Positions 10,035 to 19,400 are shown, counted from the stretch's first letter. The stretch is 64,000 nt of DNA from Thermosynechococcus sichuanensis E542 (GCF_003555505.1 NZ_CP032152.1:1054001-1118000); one strand, 5' to 3'. Program-made: numbers and translations. The notes: generated from the sequence alone by a model not told the origin.

Positions 10035-11240
10035 TCAACTTGATGGATTACGCTTGGCTTTAGTGGCTTTGGTACTTTTGGCACCCTTACCCTCAAAGGG
10101 AAGCGCTGCTCGATTCTTGAGGGCTTCAGCCCGTTGCTGTTCCTCCACCAGTTTTTGCAGGTTCTCTGGCAGTGGCTCCTGCTGGAGGATAAAGGTTTGC
10201 ACTGTCTGGAAGATGTTGGCGATTAGCATGTAGAGCAGCACCCCTGCCGGCAGCGGGAAAAAGAGGAACATTCCAGAGAAGATAATCGGGGTCAGTTGAT
10301 TCACGGTTTGCTGCTGGGGGTTATTACTGCTGCCTTGGCCAGAGAGTAACTGGTTAACGTAAAGACTGACGCCAAAGCCAAGGATCATGATCAGGATATC
10401 CCAGTGGATCGCACCCCAGTTAAACTGGCGCGTACCATCGGGCAGCGTGATGAATAGTTCCCCTTGATCAATGGCACCCACGTGGCCAAGGGCAGAAATA
10501 AAGAGAAAGCCTTTATCAGCGGCAATTCCCGGAATCGTTCCCTGAACCGTTACATCACCGGGTTGTAGGGCGTGCAGATGCCCTTCACTGTCAATCGTTG
10601 CCCGCTCTTGACCACGAATAATTTGCCACTTGGGTTGGAGGTGACTATTGGGATAGGCAGCCGCCAGTTCACTGAAGGGCTTCCCCTCTTTGGTTTGAAA
10701 CTGCAGATCCACCGTTTGACCCACAGGAATCTTGGTACCCGTCGGCACCACGGCTTGAATGGGGAAGTGAATTCCCTCATCAACATAGATATTTTGCGGC
10801 TTAGTGGCAAAGGGCTGGGCTAAGACGGTCTGATCGGCGGGAACAATTTGCAAGTTGAGCTGGTAATTGACATCAGCAAAGGGCGATCCGCGCAGTGTGG
10901 CAAAAAGGGCAAAGAGGATCGGCAACTGCAACAGCAGGGGGAAACACCCCGCCAAGGGATTGCCAAACTCCTTATACACCTCTGCCATTGCCTTTTGCTG
11001 TTCCGCAGGATTGTCCTTATATTTCTGTTGGATTTCCTGCATCCGTTTTTGCATGATCGGCTGCACGACTTTCATGCGCCGCATATTGCGAATGGATCCC
11101 GCACTGAGGGGATAGACGGCAAAGCGCACCACCAGTGTCAGCGCTACAATCGCAAGGCCATAGCTGGGCACAATCCCATAAAAAAAGTCAAGGATTGGCA
11201 GCATGACATTGTTGGAGAGGAAACCGATACCAAAATCCAT
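10035..11240 (-). CDS. yidC: Membrane protein insertase YidC/Alb3 with Ig-like insertion
   Basis: YidC inserts and folds membrane proteins in the plasma and thylakoid membranes. The 401-residue protein has a first TM near residues 13-38, the cytoplasmic coiled-coil loop [20 protein letters not shown]2 with [20 protein letters not shown], then two closely spaced C-terminal TMs ending in a Lys-rich tail. About 110 residues between TM2 and TM3 (about 145-255) include [20 protein letters not shown] and [14 protein letters not shown], which read like a BIG2/Ig-like fold on the lumenal or periplasmic side. ATG11240 has AGGA 5 bases upstream and is preferred over TTG11252. Confidence 0.95.
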   Translation of the reverse strand: MDFGIGFLSNNVMLPILDFFYGIVPSYGLAIVALTLVVRFAVYPLSAGSIRNMRRMKVVQPIMQKRMQEIQQKYKDNPAEQQKAMAEVYKEFGNPLAGCFPLLLQLPILFALFATLRGSPFADVNYQLNLQIVPADQTVLAQPFATKPQNIYVDEGIHFPIQAVVPTGTKIPVGQTVDLQFQTKEGKPFSELAAAYPNSHLQPKWQIIRGQERATIDSEGHLHALQPGDVTVQGTIPGIAADKGFLFISALGHVGAIDQGELFITLPDGTRQFNWGAIHWDILIMILGFGVSLYVNQLLSGQGSSNNPQQQTVNQLTPIIFSGMFLFFPLPAGVLLYMLIANIFQTVQTFILQQEPLPENLQKLVEEQQRAEALKNRAALPFEGKGAKSTKATKAKRNPSS

Positions 11241-11287
11241 GGAATCCTGCAACTAGGGATGAACAGTGAACAGAACTATCTTAGGTC

Positions 11288-12025
11288 TTAAGAACCAATC
11301 GCGCCACTAACACTTTTGGCCGCCGGACTCAATTTGGCAGAGATGTAGTCGTAAATTTCACGGAAGCGGGGGACAGCGCGCATTTCGAGGCGGCTACCAT
11401 CTTTGAGAGTGACGACCATATCGCCGTAGGCGCCCCAGCCGCGAGGCACAGTGACAACTTTGGTGATTTCGCTATAAATGACATCGGAGCGATCGCGCCC
11501 CATCCAGCCGCCAATCACCGTAATTCGCCGATTTGTAATGCGGTAGCGCAGCCACAAGGCACGGACAATGGCACCGACCGTCAGGGGCAGACAGATCACC
11601 GTTAGCCCCAACAGCAAGTTGATTACCAAGTCCCCCCAATGGGGGCCGCCTTCAAAATAGACATCTTCGGAAATTCCCGGCATCGTCAGTACCCCTGCTT
11701 TGGCCATTAACTGCGTCAATTCAGCGCGACAGTCTTCGTCACTGACTTGCAGTGCCGCCTGGCGCACTACCACAATCATATCCCACCCTGCGGCTATCTG
11801 CGGTAAGAGTGGGCGGATCACCCGTCGCCATTGCCGCTTCAAACGGTTGCGATCGACGGCTCGCTTACTCACCTTTTTGCTGACCACAATGCCCAGCCGG
11901 GGCGCTGCCTTGGAGGACTGGGGCGCCAGCCAAAGAACGGCCAGTTTGCCGTGGTGGGCGGTTTTGTGTTGATAGATGCGGTCAAAATCATGGCGATCGC
12001 GCAGGCGATGTTGACGAGGCAACAC
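11288..12025 (-). CDS. rnpA: RNase P protein RnpA fused in frame to a PH-domain membrane protein
   Basis: Residues 1-115 are RNase P protein: RLRDRHDFDRIYQ, LGIVVSKKVSKRAVDRNRLKRQWR (the RNR motif) and WDMIVVVR. The same frame then continues without a stop into a 130-residue domain. This has two hydrophobic segments (LVINLLLGLTVICLPLTVGAIVRAL) and a bacterial PH-like region (ITNRRITVIGGWMGR ... YSEITKVVTVPRGWGAYGDMVV). In other cyanobacteria these are separate adjacent genes. An internal ATG (11683) 8 bases after AGGGG could still start the PH protein alone. The start GTG12025 overlaps the rpmH stop by one base; TTG12022 is possible. Confidence 0.88.
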   Translation of the reverse strand: MLPRQHRLRDRHDFDRIYQHKTAHHGKLAVLWLAPQSSKAAPRLGIVVSKKVSKRAVDRNRLKRQWRRVIRPLLPQIAAGWDMIVVVRQAALQVSDEDCRAELTQLMAKAGVLTMPGISEDVYFEGGPHWGDLVINLLLGLTVICLPLTVGAIVRALWLRYRITNRRITVIGGWMGRDRSDVIYSEITKVVTVPRGWGAYGDMVVTLKDGSRLEMRAVPRFREIYDYISAKLSPAAKSVSGAIGS

Positions 12026-12162
12026 TAGACGGTCAGCCGTGCCCGTCCTTTACGCCGCCGTGCCTTAATGACCTTCTGACCTGATTTGGTACGCATGCGG
12101 GCGCGGAATCCAGAGGTGCGTTTACGTTTGCGGACAGTGCCGCCCAGTGTACGTTGCGTCAT
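12025..12162 (-). CDS. rpmH: 50S ribosomal protein L34
   Basis: A 45-residue basic protein, [20 protein letters not shown] onward, with the conserved [17 protein letters not shown] core of L34. The stop TAG (12027-12025) overlaps the rnpA GTG by one base. It heads the rpmH-rnpA-PH-yidC-khpB operon, which is divergent from dnaA. No clear Shine-Dalgarno sequence precedes the ATG. Confidence 0.97.
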   Translation of the reverse strand: MTQRTLGGTVRKRKRTSGFRARMRTKSGQKVIKARRRKGRARLTV

Positions 12163-12341
12163 GGCTGTTGCAGTTATGATGGTTGATCAGAAAAAACACT
12201 GCCCCAAGGGGCACGCCCTGGTCAGTCGTTAGAGCGATCTACAATCGTATCACTTCCCGTGAGGCAGCGGTAGCCCTGCAAGGCTATTGCCGTCTTGATC
12301 GTGTTGCCTATCATTGCTCACATCCTACGGACGAGGTTTGT
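12163..12341. promoter_or_regulatory. rpmH-dnaA divergent intergenic region
   Basis: This 179-base spacer holds the divergent promoters of rpmH and dnaA. It contains the perfect palindrome GCCCCAAGGGGC (12201-12212). I see no TTATCCACA-type DnaA box or AT-rich unwinding tract, so it does not look like a replication origin. Confidence 0.45.
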
Positions 12342-13703
12342 GTGATTAGCTCTGCCGAAGATCTCTGGCGCCAAATTTTAGAGCGGTTGCAACTGTTGCT
12401 CAGTCGCCCAACGTTTGAAACTTGGATTAAGACGGCAACGGTGCAGTCCTTTGATGGCCAGACCCTTACGATTTGCACCCCCAATCCTTTTGCCCGCAAT
12501 TGGCTGCAAAAGTACTATTTGAAAACCATTGCCGATGTGGCTCGGGAAATTGTTGGTGAGGCGGTGGAGATTGAGCTGGCGATCGCCCAAGGGGCTGAGC
12601 ACGACACTAGTATTCGCCCCACCAGTCGTGCTGAGGTGGAATCACCCTCCCCGCCCACTCGCCATCGCGGCAGTGAACTGAATCCTAAGTATGTCTTTTC
12701 CCGCTATGTCGTTGGCCCGAATAATCGCATGGCCCATGCGGCCTGTTTGGCGGTGGCGGAATCGCCGGGGCGCGAGTTTAATCCCCTCTTTCTCTGTGGC
12801 GGGGTTGGCTTGGGCAAGACCCATCTCATGCAGGCGATCGGTCACTATCGCTTGGAAATTGACCCCAATGCCAAGATTTTCTATGTCTCGACCGAGCAGT
12901 TTACGAATGATCTGATCGCCGCCATCCGCAAAGACAGTATGCAGAGCTTTCGCGAGCACTATCGGGCGGTGGATGTAATGCTCGTGGATGACATTCAATT
13001 TATTGAGGGCAAGGAATACACCCAAGAGGAGTTTTTTCACACCTTTAACACGCTGCATGAGGCCGGTAAGCAGGTGGTCTTGGCCAGCGATCGCCCCCCC
13101 AGTCAAATTCCCCGCCTCCAAGAGCGCCTCTGCTCCCGCTTTTCCATGGGGCTGATCGCTGATATTCAACCCCCGGACTTAGAAACCCGCATGGCCATTC
13201 TCCAGAAAAAAGCGGAGTACGAGAATATTCGCCTGCCCCGCGATGTGATTGAGTATATTGCCGCCAGCTACACTTCCAATATTCGCGAACTGGAGGGGGC
13301 ACTGATTCGAGCGGTGGCCTACATTTCCATCTCTGGGTTGCCGATGACGGTAGAAAATATTGCGCCAGTACTCAGTCCAGCGACTCGCAAAATCGAGACT
13401 TCCCCAGAGGTGATCCTGAATGTCGTCTCTGAAGCCCTGAACGTGCCCATCAGCGATCTCAAGGGCAACTCCCGCCGCCGCGAAATTAGCATGGCACGCC
13501 AAGTGGCTATGTATCTCATGCGCCAATACACGGGCTTGAGTCTGCCGAAAATTGGTGAAGAGTTTGGCGGCAAGGATCACACCACTGTCCTGTATAGCTG
13601 TGACAAAGTGGCCGAACTGCAACGGACAGATCCGGAAATGGGCAGCCTGCTGCGACAACTCAGCGATCGCATCAATTTGGCCAGCCGTCCCACAGAGCCA
13701 TAG
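12342..13703 (+). CDS. dnaA: Chromosomal replication initiator DnaA
   Basis: DnaA is the AAA+ initiator that binds DnaA boxes. The 453-residue protein has domain I ([20 protein letters not shown]), a short variable domain II, Walker [11 protein letters not shown], Walker [14 protein letters not shown], box VII arginine region [10 protein letters not shown], and domain IV with the signature [17 protein letters not shown]12342 lies 5 bases after GAGG and gives the usual start ISSAEDLW. Longer in-frame ATG starts upstream would add about 53 unrelated residues. Confidence 0.96.
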   Translation: MISSAEDLWRQILERLQLLLSRPTFETWIKTATVQSFDGQTLTICTPNPFARNWLQKYYLKTIADVAREIVGEAVEIELAIAQGAEHDTSIRPTSRAEVESPSPPTRHRGSELNPKYVFSRYVVGPNNRMAHAACLAVAESPGREFNPLFLCGGVGLGKTHLMQAIGHYRLEIDPNAKIFYVSTEQFTNDLIAAIRKDSMQSFREHYRAVDVMLVDDIQFIEGKEYTQEEFFHTFNTLHEAGKQVVLASDRPPSQIPRLQERLCSRFSMGLIADIQPPDLETRMAILQKKAEYENIRLPRDVIEYIAASYTSNIRELEGALIRAVAYISISGLPMTVENIAPVLSPATRKIETSPEVILNVVSEALNVPISDLKGNSRRREISMARQVAMYLMRQYTGLSLPKIGEEFGGKDHTTVLYSCDKVAELQRTDPEMGSLLRQLSDRINLASRPTEP

Positions 13704-13754
13704 TGCCCAGCGCCTTCCTATGCCAAGATAAAAACAGTCTTGAAAGGGGCATGA

Positions 13755-14462
13755 ATGCATATCCTCATTCCCGCCGCCGGCATGGGCAAACGCATGGGGG
13801 CAAGCCACAATAAACTGCGCTTGCAACTTTTGGGTAAACCCCTTTTGGCATGGACATTGGCAGCGGTGGCTGCTGCGGAAGCAATTGAATGGATTGGCGT
13901 GATTGGCCAGCCAGAGGACTTTCCCATTTGGGAAGCAGTGCTTGGGGACTTGAACCTACGACAGCCCGTCCAGCTCATCGCAGGGGGTGAAACCCGTCAA
14001 GCCTCCGTGTTTAATGGCTTACAGGCACTTCCCGAAACGGCGGAGCAGGTGCTGATCCACGATGGTGCCCGCTGCCTTGCCACCCCCGATCTGATTAACC
14101 GCTGTGCCCAAGCCCTAGAGACCTACGCAGGACTCATTGCAGCGGTGCCTGTCAAAGATACGATTAAAATTGTCAATCGTGAAGGGGTTGTTGTCCAAAC
14201 CCCAGCGCGGGACTCCCTGTGGGCGGCTCAAACTCCCCAAGGCTTTCATGTCGAACCCCTGCGCGTTGCTCACGAAATGGCGGTGGCTAAAGGTTGGGAA
14301 GTTACGGATGATGCTGCCCTCTTTGAACGCTTGGGCTATGCTGTGCACATTGTTTTGGGCGAAGAAACCAATCTCAAGATAACGACTCCCAGCGATCTCC
14401 CCCTTGCAGAACGAATCTTGCAGCATCGCCGGGAGCAAGGCCAAGGCGTCATTGTGTCCTAG
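13755..14462 (+). CDS. ispD: 2-C-methyl-D-erythritol 4-phosphate cytidylyltransferase
   Basis: IspD transfers CMP to MEP in the non-mevalonate isoprenoid pathway that feeds chlorophyll, carotenoid and hopanoid synthesis. The 235-residue protein shows the CTP-binding loop IPAAGMGKRMG, the IHDGARCL motif, the PVKDTIK catalytic Lys region and AAQTPQGFHVEPL, with TDDAALFE near the C-terminus. GGGGC precedes the ATG. Its stop overlaps the convergent hypothetical gene by 4 bases. Confidence 0.95.
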   Translation: MHILIPAAGMGKRMGASHNKLRLQLLGKPLLAWTLAAVAAAEAIEWIGVIGQPEDFPIWEAVLGDLNLRQPVQLIAGGETRQASVFNGLQALPETAEQVLIHDGARCLATPDLINRCAQALETYAGLIAAVPVKDTIKIVNREGVVVQTPARDSLWAAQTPQGFHVEPLRVAHEMAVAKGWEVTDDAALFERLGYAVHIVLGEETNLKITTPSDLPLAERILQHRREQGQGVIVS

Positions 14463-14848
14463 GCCAAGGTTTCAGGGCAGTAGCCCAAGCCTTGAATGAA
14501 CTGTTTGCGAAATGCTTCAATGTCATCGTAGTTGGGGTAGCCGTGGGAAACGATCGCCACTTGATAACGGCGCATCACATCCACCATTGACTGTCCCGTT
14601 TCCAATGCCCACAGGGCCATTTTTAGCGAAATCCCCGGCGTGTAGGGGAATCCCAATTCGTTCAAGAAGGCGCGGAAATTCCCTGCTTGTTCGTCGGAGA
14701 GGGGCGAATTCATTTTGATGCGAATGACCCACCCATCCACTTGATGAATCACTGTTACAAACTGAACTGGTAGCTTGGCGTATTCATGCAAGAATTGCAC
14801 AACCCGCAGGGTAAGGCTGGCATTGCTGAGGTGATAGATGAAATCCAT
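14459..14848 (-). CDS. Conserved hypothetical protein (129 aa)
   Basis: A soluble 129-residue protein starting MDFIYHLSNASLTLRVVQFL. It is of mixed alpha/beta character with no signal peptide, cysteine cluster or motif I can name. Base composition resembles the neighbours, and it overlaps ispD tail-to-tail by 4 bases. I do not recognise a function. Confidence 0.7.
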   Translation of the reverse strand: MDFIYHLSNASLTLRVVQFLHEYAKLPVQFVTVIHQVDGWVIRIKMNSPLSDEQAGNFRAFLNELGFPYTPGISLKMALWALETGQSMVDVMRRYQVAIVSHGYPNYDDIEAFRKQFIQGLGYCPETLA

Positions 14849-14948
14849 GGTGTTGACCTCTTACCCTTGATACTTTCATTGTCGGTGGCACGCAGAGCGA
14901 TCGCCTAGGGGAATTGTCCGCGATTTGCTGGGGGAAACTCCCTATTCT

Positions 14949-16130
14949 TCAGGATTGCGACAACCGCTGCTGGGGAGTGCCACTAAGCAGATCATGGGCT
15001 GCCTGCAAAATTCTTGGAATCTTCTGCCGATGAGGGCTGTTTTGCAAACAGGGGTCTAAATCCAAGTGTTCCACCTGTGCCGCATTGGCTCCCGGAAACC
15101 AGTGGCCGCCGTTGCCCAGCAAGTTATAGCGCATACGGGCATAGTCCAGTAAATCGTAGGCCTGTACCAGATTCCACAGCCAGAGAATAGTGGGGATATT
15201 CACTTCACCGGGGGTGTGACGATAGTCTGGCAGTCCTTGATGCCAAGTGTAGTACCAGTCTTCCCCCAAACGCTCAATGGCGGCCTGCTCCAGCCGTGCC
15301 AAGATCGGCGGTAAAATCTCATCCGCCTGATCCAACAGATCGAGCACCTTGAGGTGTTCATCAAAATCACTGGGGCGAGCGGCGCCGACACTCAGGGTAT
15401 GCACTTGGGGATGGGAAAGGCAAAATAGATCGTTGAAGACCATCGGGCTGAGGGGGGCACAGAGTTCCACAAGGCGTTGGGGTGGTTTGTAGAGCATCCC
15501 TCCCTTATCCGCAGGGCTAATGATAAAAACCCCCATATCGCGAGCTTGGGCATCGAGGATGGCGGGCCAATTCTGCTGATTGATGTAGTACCAGTGCAGG
15601 TTGACATAGTCAAACACATCGCTGGCGATCGCCCGGCGAATCACCTCTAGGCTACCGTGGGTAGAAAAACCAATGAAGCGAATCTTGCCCGCCGACTGGA
15701 ATTCCCGCGCCACCTCTAGGCACCCCCCCGGTCGCAGCACCTGTTCGAGATGCTCAGGAAGGTTAATGCCATGGATGCCCAGCAAATCAATGTAGTCCAG
15801 TCGCAGATTGCGCAGAGAGGTTTCCAAGGTTTCCCGAAATTCCTTGGCCGTAGGTCGTGGGTCCACTTTGGTTTGCACAATCAGTTTTTCCCGAGGCAAC
15901 CGAGGCAGAATTTTGCCCAACTGCACTTCTGAGGTACCGTAGCCCCGAGCCGTTTCAATGTGGTTAATCCCTAGCTCCACGGCACGGCGAATCGTCGCCT
16001 CTAAATTGCGTTGATTGTCCTCAGGAATCGTAGTGGGACTGACATCCTGCCATGAAAACTGATAGCGCATGCCGCCACAGGAAAAGACAGGCATCGGTAA
16101 TTGGGTACGACCAAAGCGACGGTAGCGCAT
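14949..16130 (-). CDS. Aldo/keto reductase
   Basis: An NAD(P)H-dependent oxidoreductase with an AKR barrel in residues 1-290: MRYRRFGRTQLPMPVFSCGG, HIETARGYGTSEVQLG (Tyr), IVQTKVDPR (Lys) and LLGIHGIN (His). In this subfamily the usual Asp of the DTA motif is Glu (IETA). The C-terminal 100 residues form a helical extension. Many relatives carry a ferredoxin-like cysteine cluster there, but only one Cys (DPCLQ) is visible here. The frame is open to 16232, but residues before ATG16130 do not look like the family, so I chose that ATG. Substrate is unknown. Confidence 0.86.
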   Translation of the reverse strand: MRYRRFGRTQLPMPVFSCGGMRYQFSWQDVSPTTIPEDNQRNLEATIRRAVELGINHIETARGYGTSEVQLGKILPRLPREKLIVQTKVDPRPTAKEFRETLETSLRNLRLDYIDLLGIHGINLPEHLEQVLRPGGCLEVAREFQSAGKIRFIGFSTHGSLEVIRRAIASDVFDYVNLHWYYINQQNWPAILDAQARDMGVFIISPADKGGMLYKPPQRLVELCAPLSPMVFNDLFCLSHPQVHTLSVGAARPSDFDEHLKVLDLLDQADEILPPILARLEQAAIERLGEDWYYTWHQGLPDYRHTPGEVNIPTILWLWNLVQAYDLLDYARMRYNLLGNGGHWFPGANAAQVEHLDLDPCLQNSPHRQKIPRILQAAHDLLSGTPQQRLSQS

Positions 16131-16283
16131 AGTCAACTCAAGCAACGTTTCTTCATTATTGTCGCGGAATTCCCGATCCTTCGCTAACAGGACATTAGGG
16201 GCTGAGGCAGCGATACTCAAGGGAGTATCCACAATATCCGCTGCTTTGGGCTAGGCTAGAAAAAATGACAGCAATTATTTTGT

Positions 16284-17318
16284 ATGTCCCAAGGGAAAAG
16301 TAATTCTCTGCTGCCGCTACTCCTTTCCCTGCTGGCTACCCTCGGTCTTTTGGCCACTGGGGCAGTGCTGGTGCTTCGCCTGATCAATAATGGCGAAATC
16401 ATTGGCAATAGCAATCTCAATCCAGGCAACAAGGGTCAATCCACGTTTACCCAAGTGAAGAATGTCCCCAGTGGTCTTTTTAATTATGGTGGTAGCACCA
16501 CTTGGGCACCCATTCGCCGCGATGTGGATCCGCTGCTGCAAGCAGCTTGGCCAAATTTTCAACTGCGCTATGTGGATCCACCCACAGGAACACCAGGGTC
16601 GGGCAGTGGTATCCGCATGTTACTGAACAATCAACTGTCTTTCTCGCAATCTTCCCGTCCCCTCAAGGACGAAGAGTTAGCCAAGGCGGCGGCTCAGGGC
16701 GTGAAATTAACTGCGATTCCCATTGCTATTGACGGGCTGGCGATCGCTGTTAATCCGAGGCTAGAGATTTCCGGACTCACCGTGCAACAGGTGGTGGATA
16801 TTTACACGGGCAAAGTAACCAATTGGCAGCAGGTGGGCGGACCTGACCTAAAAATTATCCCCTTCTCTCGCCGTCCGGAAGATGGGGGTACCGTTGAGTA
16901 CTTTACTCAAGAAGTCCTAGGCAAACAGCCCTTTGGTCGTAACGTCGTCATGGTTCGGGATACGACTGATGGCCTACGGCGTGTTGCCGCGACACAGGGG
17001 GGCATCTACTATGCCTCTGCCCCAGAGGTCGTCGGTCAGTGCAGCATCCACCCGCTTCCCCTCGGTCGTCAGCCCAATCAATACGTCCCTCCCTATCAAG
17101 AACCCTACGTTCCCCCGGAACGCTGCCCCCAAGAGCGTAACCAACTGAATCACCGCGCATTTCAAGAAGGCACTTACCCAATCACCCGCCGCCTCTTTGT
17201 GATTACCAAGGAAGACAATAGCCTTGATGCCAAAGCGGGTCGTGCCTACGCTGAACTTTTGCTCACCGATCAAGGACAAGCGGCCATTGAAAAGGCAGGG
17301 TTTGTGCGCCTGCGCTAG
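16284..17318 (+). CDS. Membrane-anchored PstS/PBP-like substrate-binding protein
   Basis: A 344-residue periplasmic binding protein with an uncleaved-looking N-terminal membrane segment (about 9-33, LLPLLLSLLATLGLLATGAV). The phosphate-binding-like loop FNYGGSTTWAPIRRDVDPLL starts the domain, and SGSGIRMLL and PFSRRPEDGGTVEYF follow. The fold matches PstS-like proteins, but it is not near the pst genes and differs from SphX and PstS here, so the ligand is uncertain. Confidence 0.78.
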   Translation: MSQGKSNSLLPLLLSLLATLGLLATGAVLVLRLINNGEIIGNSNLNPGNKGQSTFTQVKNVPSGLFNYGGSTTWAPIRRDVDPLLQAAWPNFQLRYVDPPTGTPGSGSGIRMLLNNQLSFSQSSRPLKDEELAKAAAQGVKLTAIPIAIDGLAIAVNPRLEISGLTVQQVVDIYTGKVTNWQQVGGPDLKIIPFSRRPEDGGTVEYFTQEVLGKQPFGRNVVMVRDTTDGLRRVAATQGGIYYASAPEVVGQCSIHPLPLGRQPNQYVPPYQEPYVPPERCPQERNQLNHRAFQEGTYPITRRLFVITKEDNSLDAKAGRAYAELLLTDQGQAAIEKAGFVRLR

Positions 17319-17417
17319 GGGGCGATCGCCTGCTGAACAGGGTTTTGCACGAAATCAACATTCTGATACCGCCACCCCAGATAATAGATCTTGCCACCTG
17401 CCTCTTATTCTGGAGCC

Positions 17418-18104
17418 ATGACCTACAAGCGACTCAGTGACAGCGAACGCCAGCGTATCTTTCAACAGTACACTGCTGGACAAACCATCAAAGCTCTGGC
17501 AGCGGAATTTGGTGTTAGTGAAAACACGATTCGGCGTGTGATCAAACAAATGGAAGAGGAAGCGCCCCCCCTACTGGCCGTGGCCCCAACGGATGAAATG
17601 CCAGAGGAAGAGGATCTAGAAGATGTAGAGACGGCAGAGACCGTTGTCCTCGATGAGGATGATTATAGTGAGGATGACGATCTGGAAGACGAGGATGAAG
17701 AGGAACTTGAGGGGGACATTCCCTTACCTGATCTTGCCGATGTCGAAGTGGTGCAGTCGGTGGAGGTCATTCCCCTTGCGGAAGCGGTGCTGCCCCGTCC
17801 CTGCTATGTAGTGGTGGATCGGCGCGCGGAACTGCTCACCCGTCCCTTAGAGGCTTTTCGTGGCTTGGGTGCCCTCTCCAGTGAGGAAGCGCAGCAAAGC
17901 ACCTTACCCATTTTCGATAGCCGTCCTGTGGCTCTACGCTATTCCCAGCAAAATCAACGTCTCTATAAAGCCAGTGATGTTCAATGGCGCAAGACCGTCG
18001 TCAAGGTACCCGATGGGGAAATGTTGCGGAAAGTGCGCAGCTATCTTCAGTCAAAAGGGATTACCCGCTTGCTTTACCATGGGCGAGTGTATGCCCTTGA
18101 TTGA
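17418..18104 (+). CDS. Helix-turn-helix protein with long acidic linker
   Basis: A 228-residue protein. Residues 1-48 form an HTH resembling resolvase or transposase HTH domains (AALAAEFGVSENTIRRV-like: QTIKALAAEFGVSENTIRRV). Residues about 60-115 are almost continuous Glu/Asp. A basic C-terminal domain follows (VKVPDGEMLRKVRSYLQSKGI). The ATG at 17418 follows TGGAG; upstream in-frame codons are less likely. It is probably a DNA-associated cyanobacterial regulator, but the target is unknown. Confidence 0.75.
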   Translation: MTYKRLSDSERQRIFQQYTAGQTIKALAAEFGVSENTIRRVIKQMEEEAPPLLAVAPTDEMPEEEDLEDVETAETVVLDEDDYSEDDDLEDEDEEELEGDIPLPDLADVEVVQSVEVIPLAEAVLPRPCYVVVDRRAELLTRPLEAFRGLGALSSEEAQQSTLPIFDSRPVALRYSQQNQRLYKASDVQWRKTVVKVPDGEMLRKVRSYLQSKGITRLLYHGRVYALD

Positions 18105-18130
18105 GGTAAGCTAGGGGGGATGCTGCTCTT

Positions 18131-18215
18131 TTCACAGGGATGGAAGATACTCGCAAGAGTTCAACCATCTCAAAAAGGGAATGTCATCATGAGCGGGGAT
18201 GTCTCCCTTGAAGTG
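18131..18215 (+). promoter_or_regulatory. Structured leader of cugP (two stem-loops)
   Basis: GGGATGG (18137-18143) pairs with CCATCTC (18165-18171, one G-U). Inside it ACTC-GCAA-GAGT (18149-18160) forms a stem capped by a GNRA tetraloop, leaving a symmetric-looking internal loop. A second stem AAGGGA (18175-18180)/TCCCTT (18204-18209) follows, ending about 30 bases before the cugP ATG. No T-run follows, so this is not a simple terminator. Confidence 0.45.
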
Positions 18216-18238
18216 TTGGTAGATTGGGTACAACCGAT

Positions 18239-19396
18239 ATGAAAGCAATGATCTTGGCGGCTGGAAAAGGCACGCGGGTACGCCCGATTACGTACACCAT
18301 TCCTAAGCCAATGATCCCAATTTTGCAGAAGCCCGTGATGGAATTTCTAGTGGAACTCCTGCGCCAGCATGGGTTTAACCAGATTATGGTGAATGTGAGC
18401 CACCTTGCCCATGAGATTGAAAGCTACTTTCAGGATGGACAGCGGTTTGGCGTGGATATTGCCTATTCCTTTGAAGGCTATATCAAGGATGGTGAACTGG
18501 TGGGGAAAGCCCTAGGTTCTGCGGGGGGGATTAAACGGATTCAGGATTTTAACCCCTTTTTTGATGACACATTTGTGGTGCTGTGTGGGGATGCCCTGAT
18601 TGATTTAGACTTGACAGCAGCCGTGGCTTGGCACCGCCAGAAGGGAGCGATCGCCACTGTGATTATGAAAACAGTGCCCAAGGAAGAAGTCTCAAGCTAT
18701 GGGGTCGTTGTTACGGACGAGCGCGATCGCATTGTTGCTTTCCAAGAAAAACCCAGTGTTGAAGAAGCCCTAAGCAACAATATCAACACGGGGATTTATA
18801 TTTTTGAGCCAGAAATTATCGACTATATTCCCTCCAATCAGGAATACGACATTGGCAGCCAGCTTTTTCCCAAACTAGTGGAAATGGGTGCCCCCTTCTA
18901 TGGCTTGCCCATGGAATTTGAATGGATTGATATTGGTAAAGTCCCCGACTATTGGCAGGCAGTGCGGGGCGTTCTCAACGGCACCATTAAGAATGTCTCG
19001 ATCCCCGGCCATGAGCGGTTTCCTGGTATCTATACGGGCTTGAATGTGGCGGTTAATTGGGATCGGGTCAATATCCAAGGCCCAGTGTATATTGGCGGCA
19101 TGACCAAAATTGAAGACGGAGCGACGATTATTGGACCGACGATGATTGGCCCCAATTGCCACATTTGCAGTGGTGCGGTCGTCGATAACTGCGTGATTTT
19201 CGAGTACTCTCGCCTTGGCTCCGATGTCCGCTTAGTGGATAAGTTGGTCTTTGGTCGCTACTGTGTTGATAAAACAGGTACCACAATTGATTTGAAGGCC
19301 GCCGCCCTTGATTGGTTGATTACCGATTCACGGCAAACGGATATTCAGCCGCGTCCCCTCGAATTAAAGGAGATTGTGTCCCAAACCTCACTTTAA
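18239..19396 (+). CDS. cugP: CugP-type UTP-glucose-1-phosphate uridylyltransferase
   Basis: CugP is the cyanobacterial non-GalU UDP-glucose pyrophosphorylase (Synechocystis slr0207 type), supplying UDP-glucose for glycolipids and glycans. The nucleotidyltransferase domain starts MKAMILAAGKGTRVRPIT, with KPMIPILQKPVMEF and VLCGDALIDLDL. The C-terminal third is a left-handed beta-helix with hexapeptide repeats (GPVYIGGMTKIEDGATIIG). The 385-residue length fits. ATG18239 matches the family start. The permease begins 4 bases after the stop. Confidence 0.88.
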   Translation: MKAMILAAGKGTRVRPITYTIPKPMIPILQKPVMEFLVELLRQHGFNQIMVNVSHLAHEIESYFQDGQRFGVDIAYSFEGYIKDGELVGKALGSAGGIKRIQDFNPFFDDTFVVLCGDALIDLDLTAAVAWHRQKGAIATVIMKTVPKEEVSSYGVVVTDERDRIVAFQEKPSVEEALSNNINTGIYIFEPEIIDYIPSNQEYDIGSQLFPKLVEMGAPFYGLPMEFEWIDIGKVPDYWQAVRGVLNGTIKNVSIPGHERFPGIYTGLNVAVNWDRVNIQGPVYIGGMTKIEDGATIIGPTMIGPNCHICSGAVVDNCVIFEYSRLGSDVRLVDKLVFGRYCVDKTGTTIDLKAAALDWLITDSRQTDIQPRPLELKEIVSQTSL

Positions 19397-19400
19397 GCCC

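Noticed and set aside
12183-12341. Longer dnaA start at ATG12183
   Set aside because: The extra 53 residues are not DnaA-like, while GTG12342 has a GAGG site and gives the usual N-terminus.
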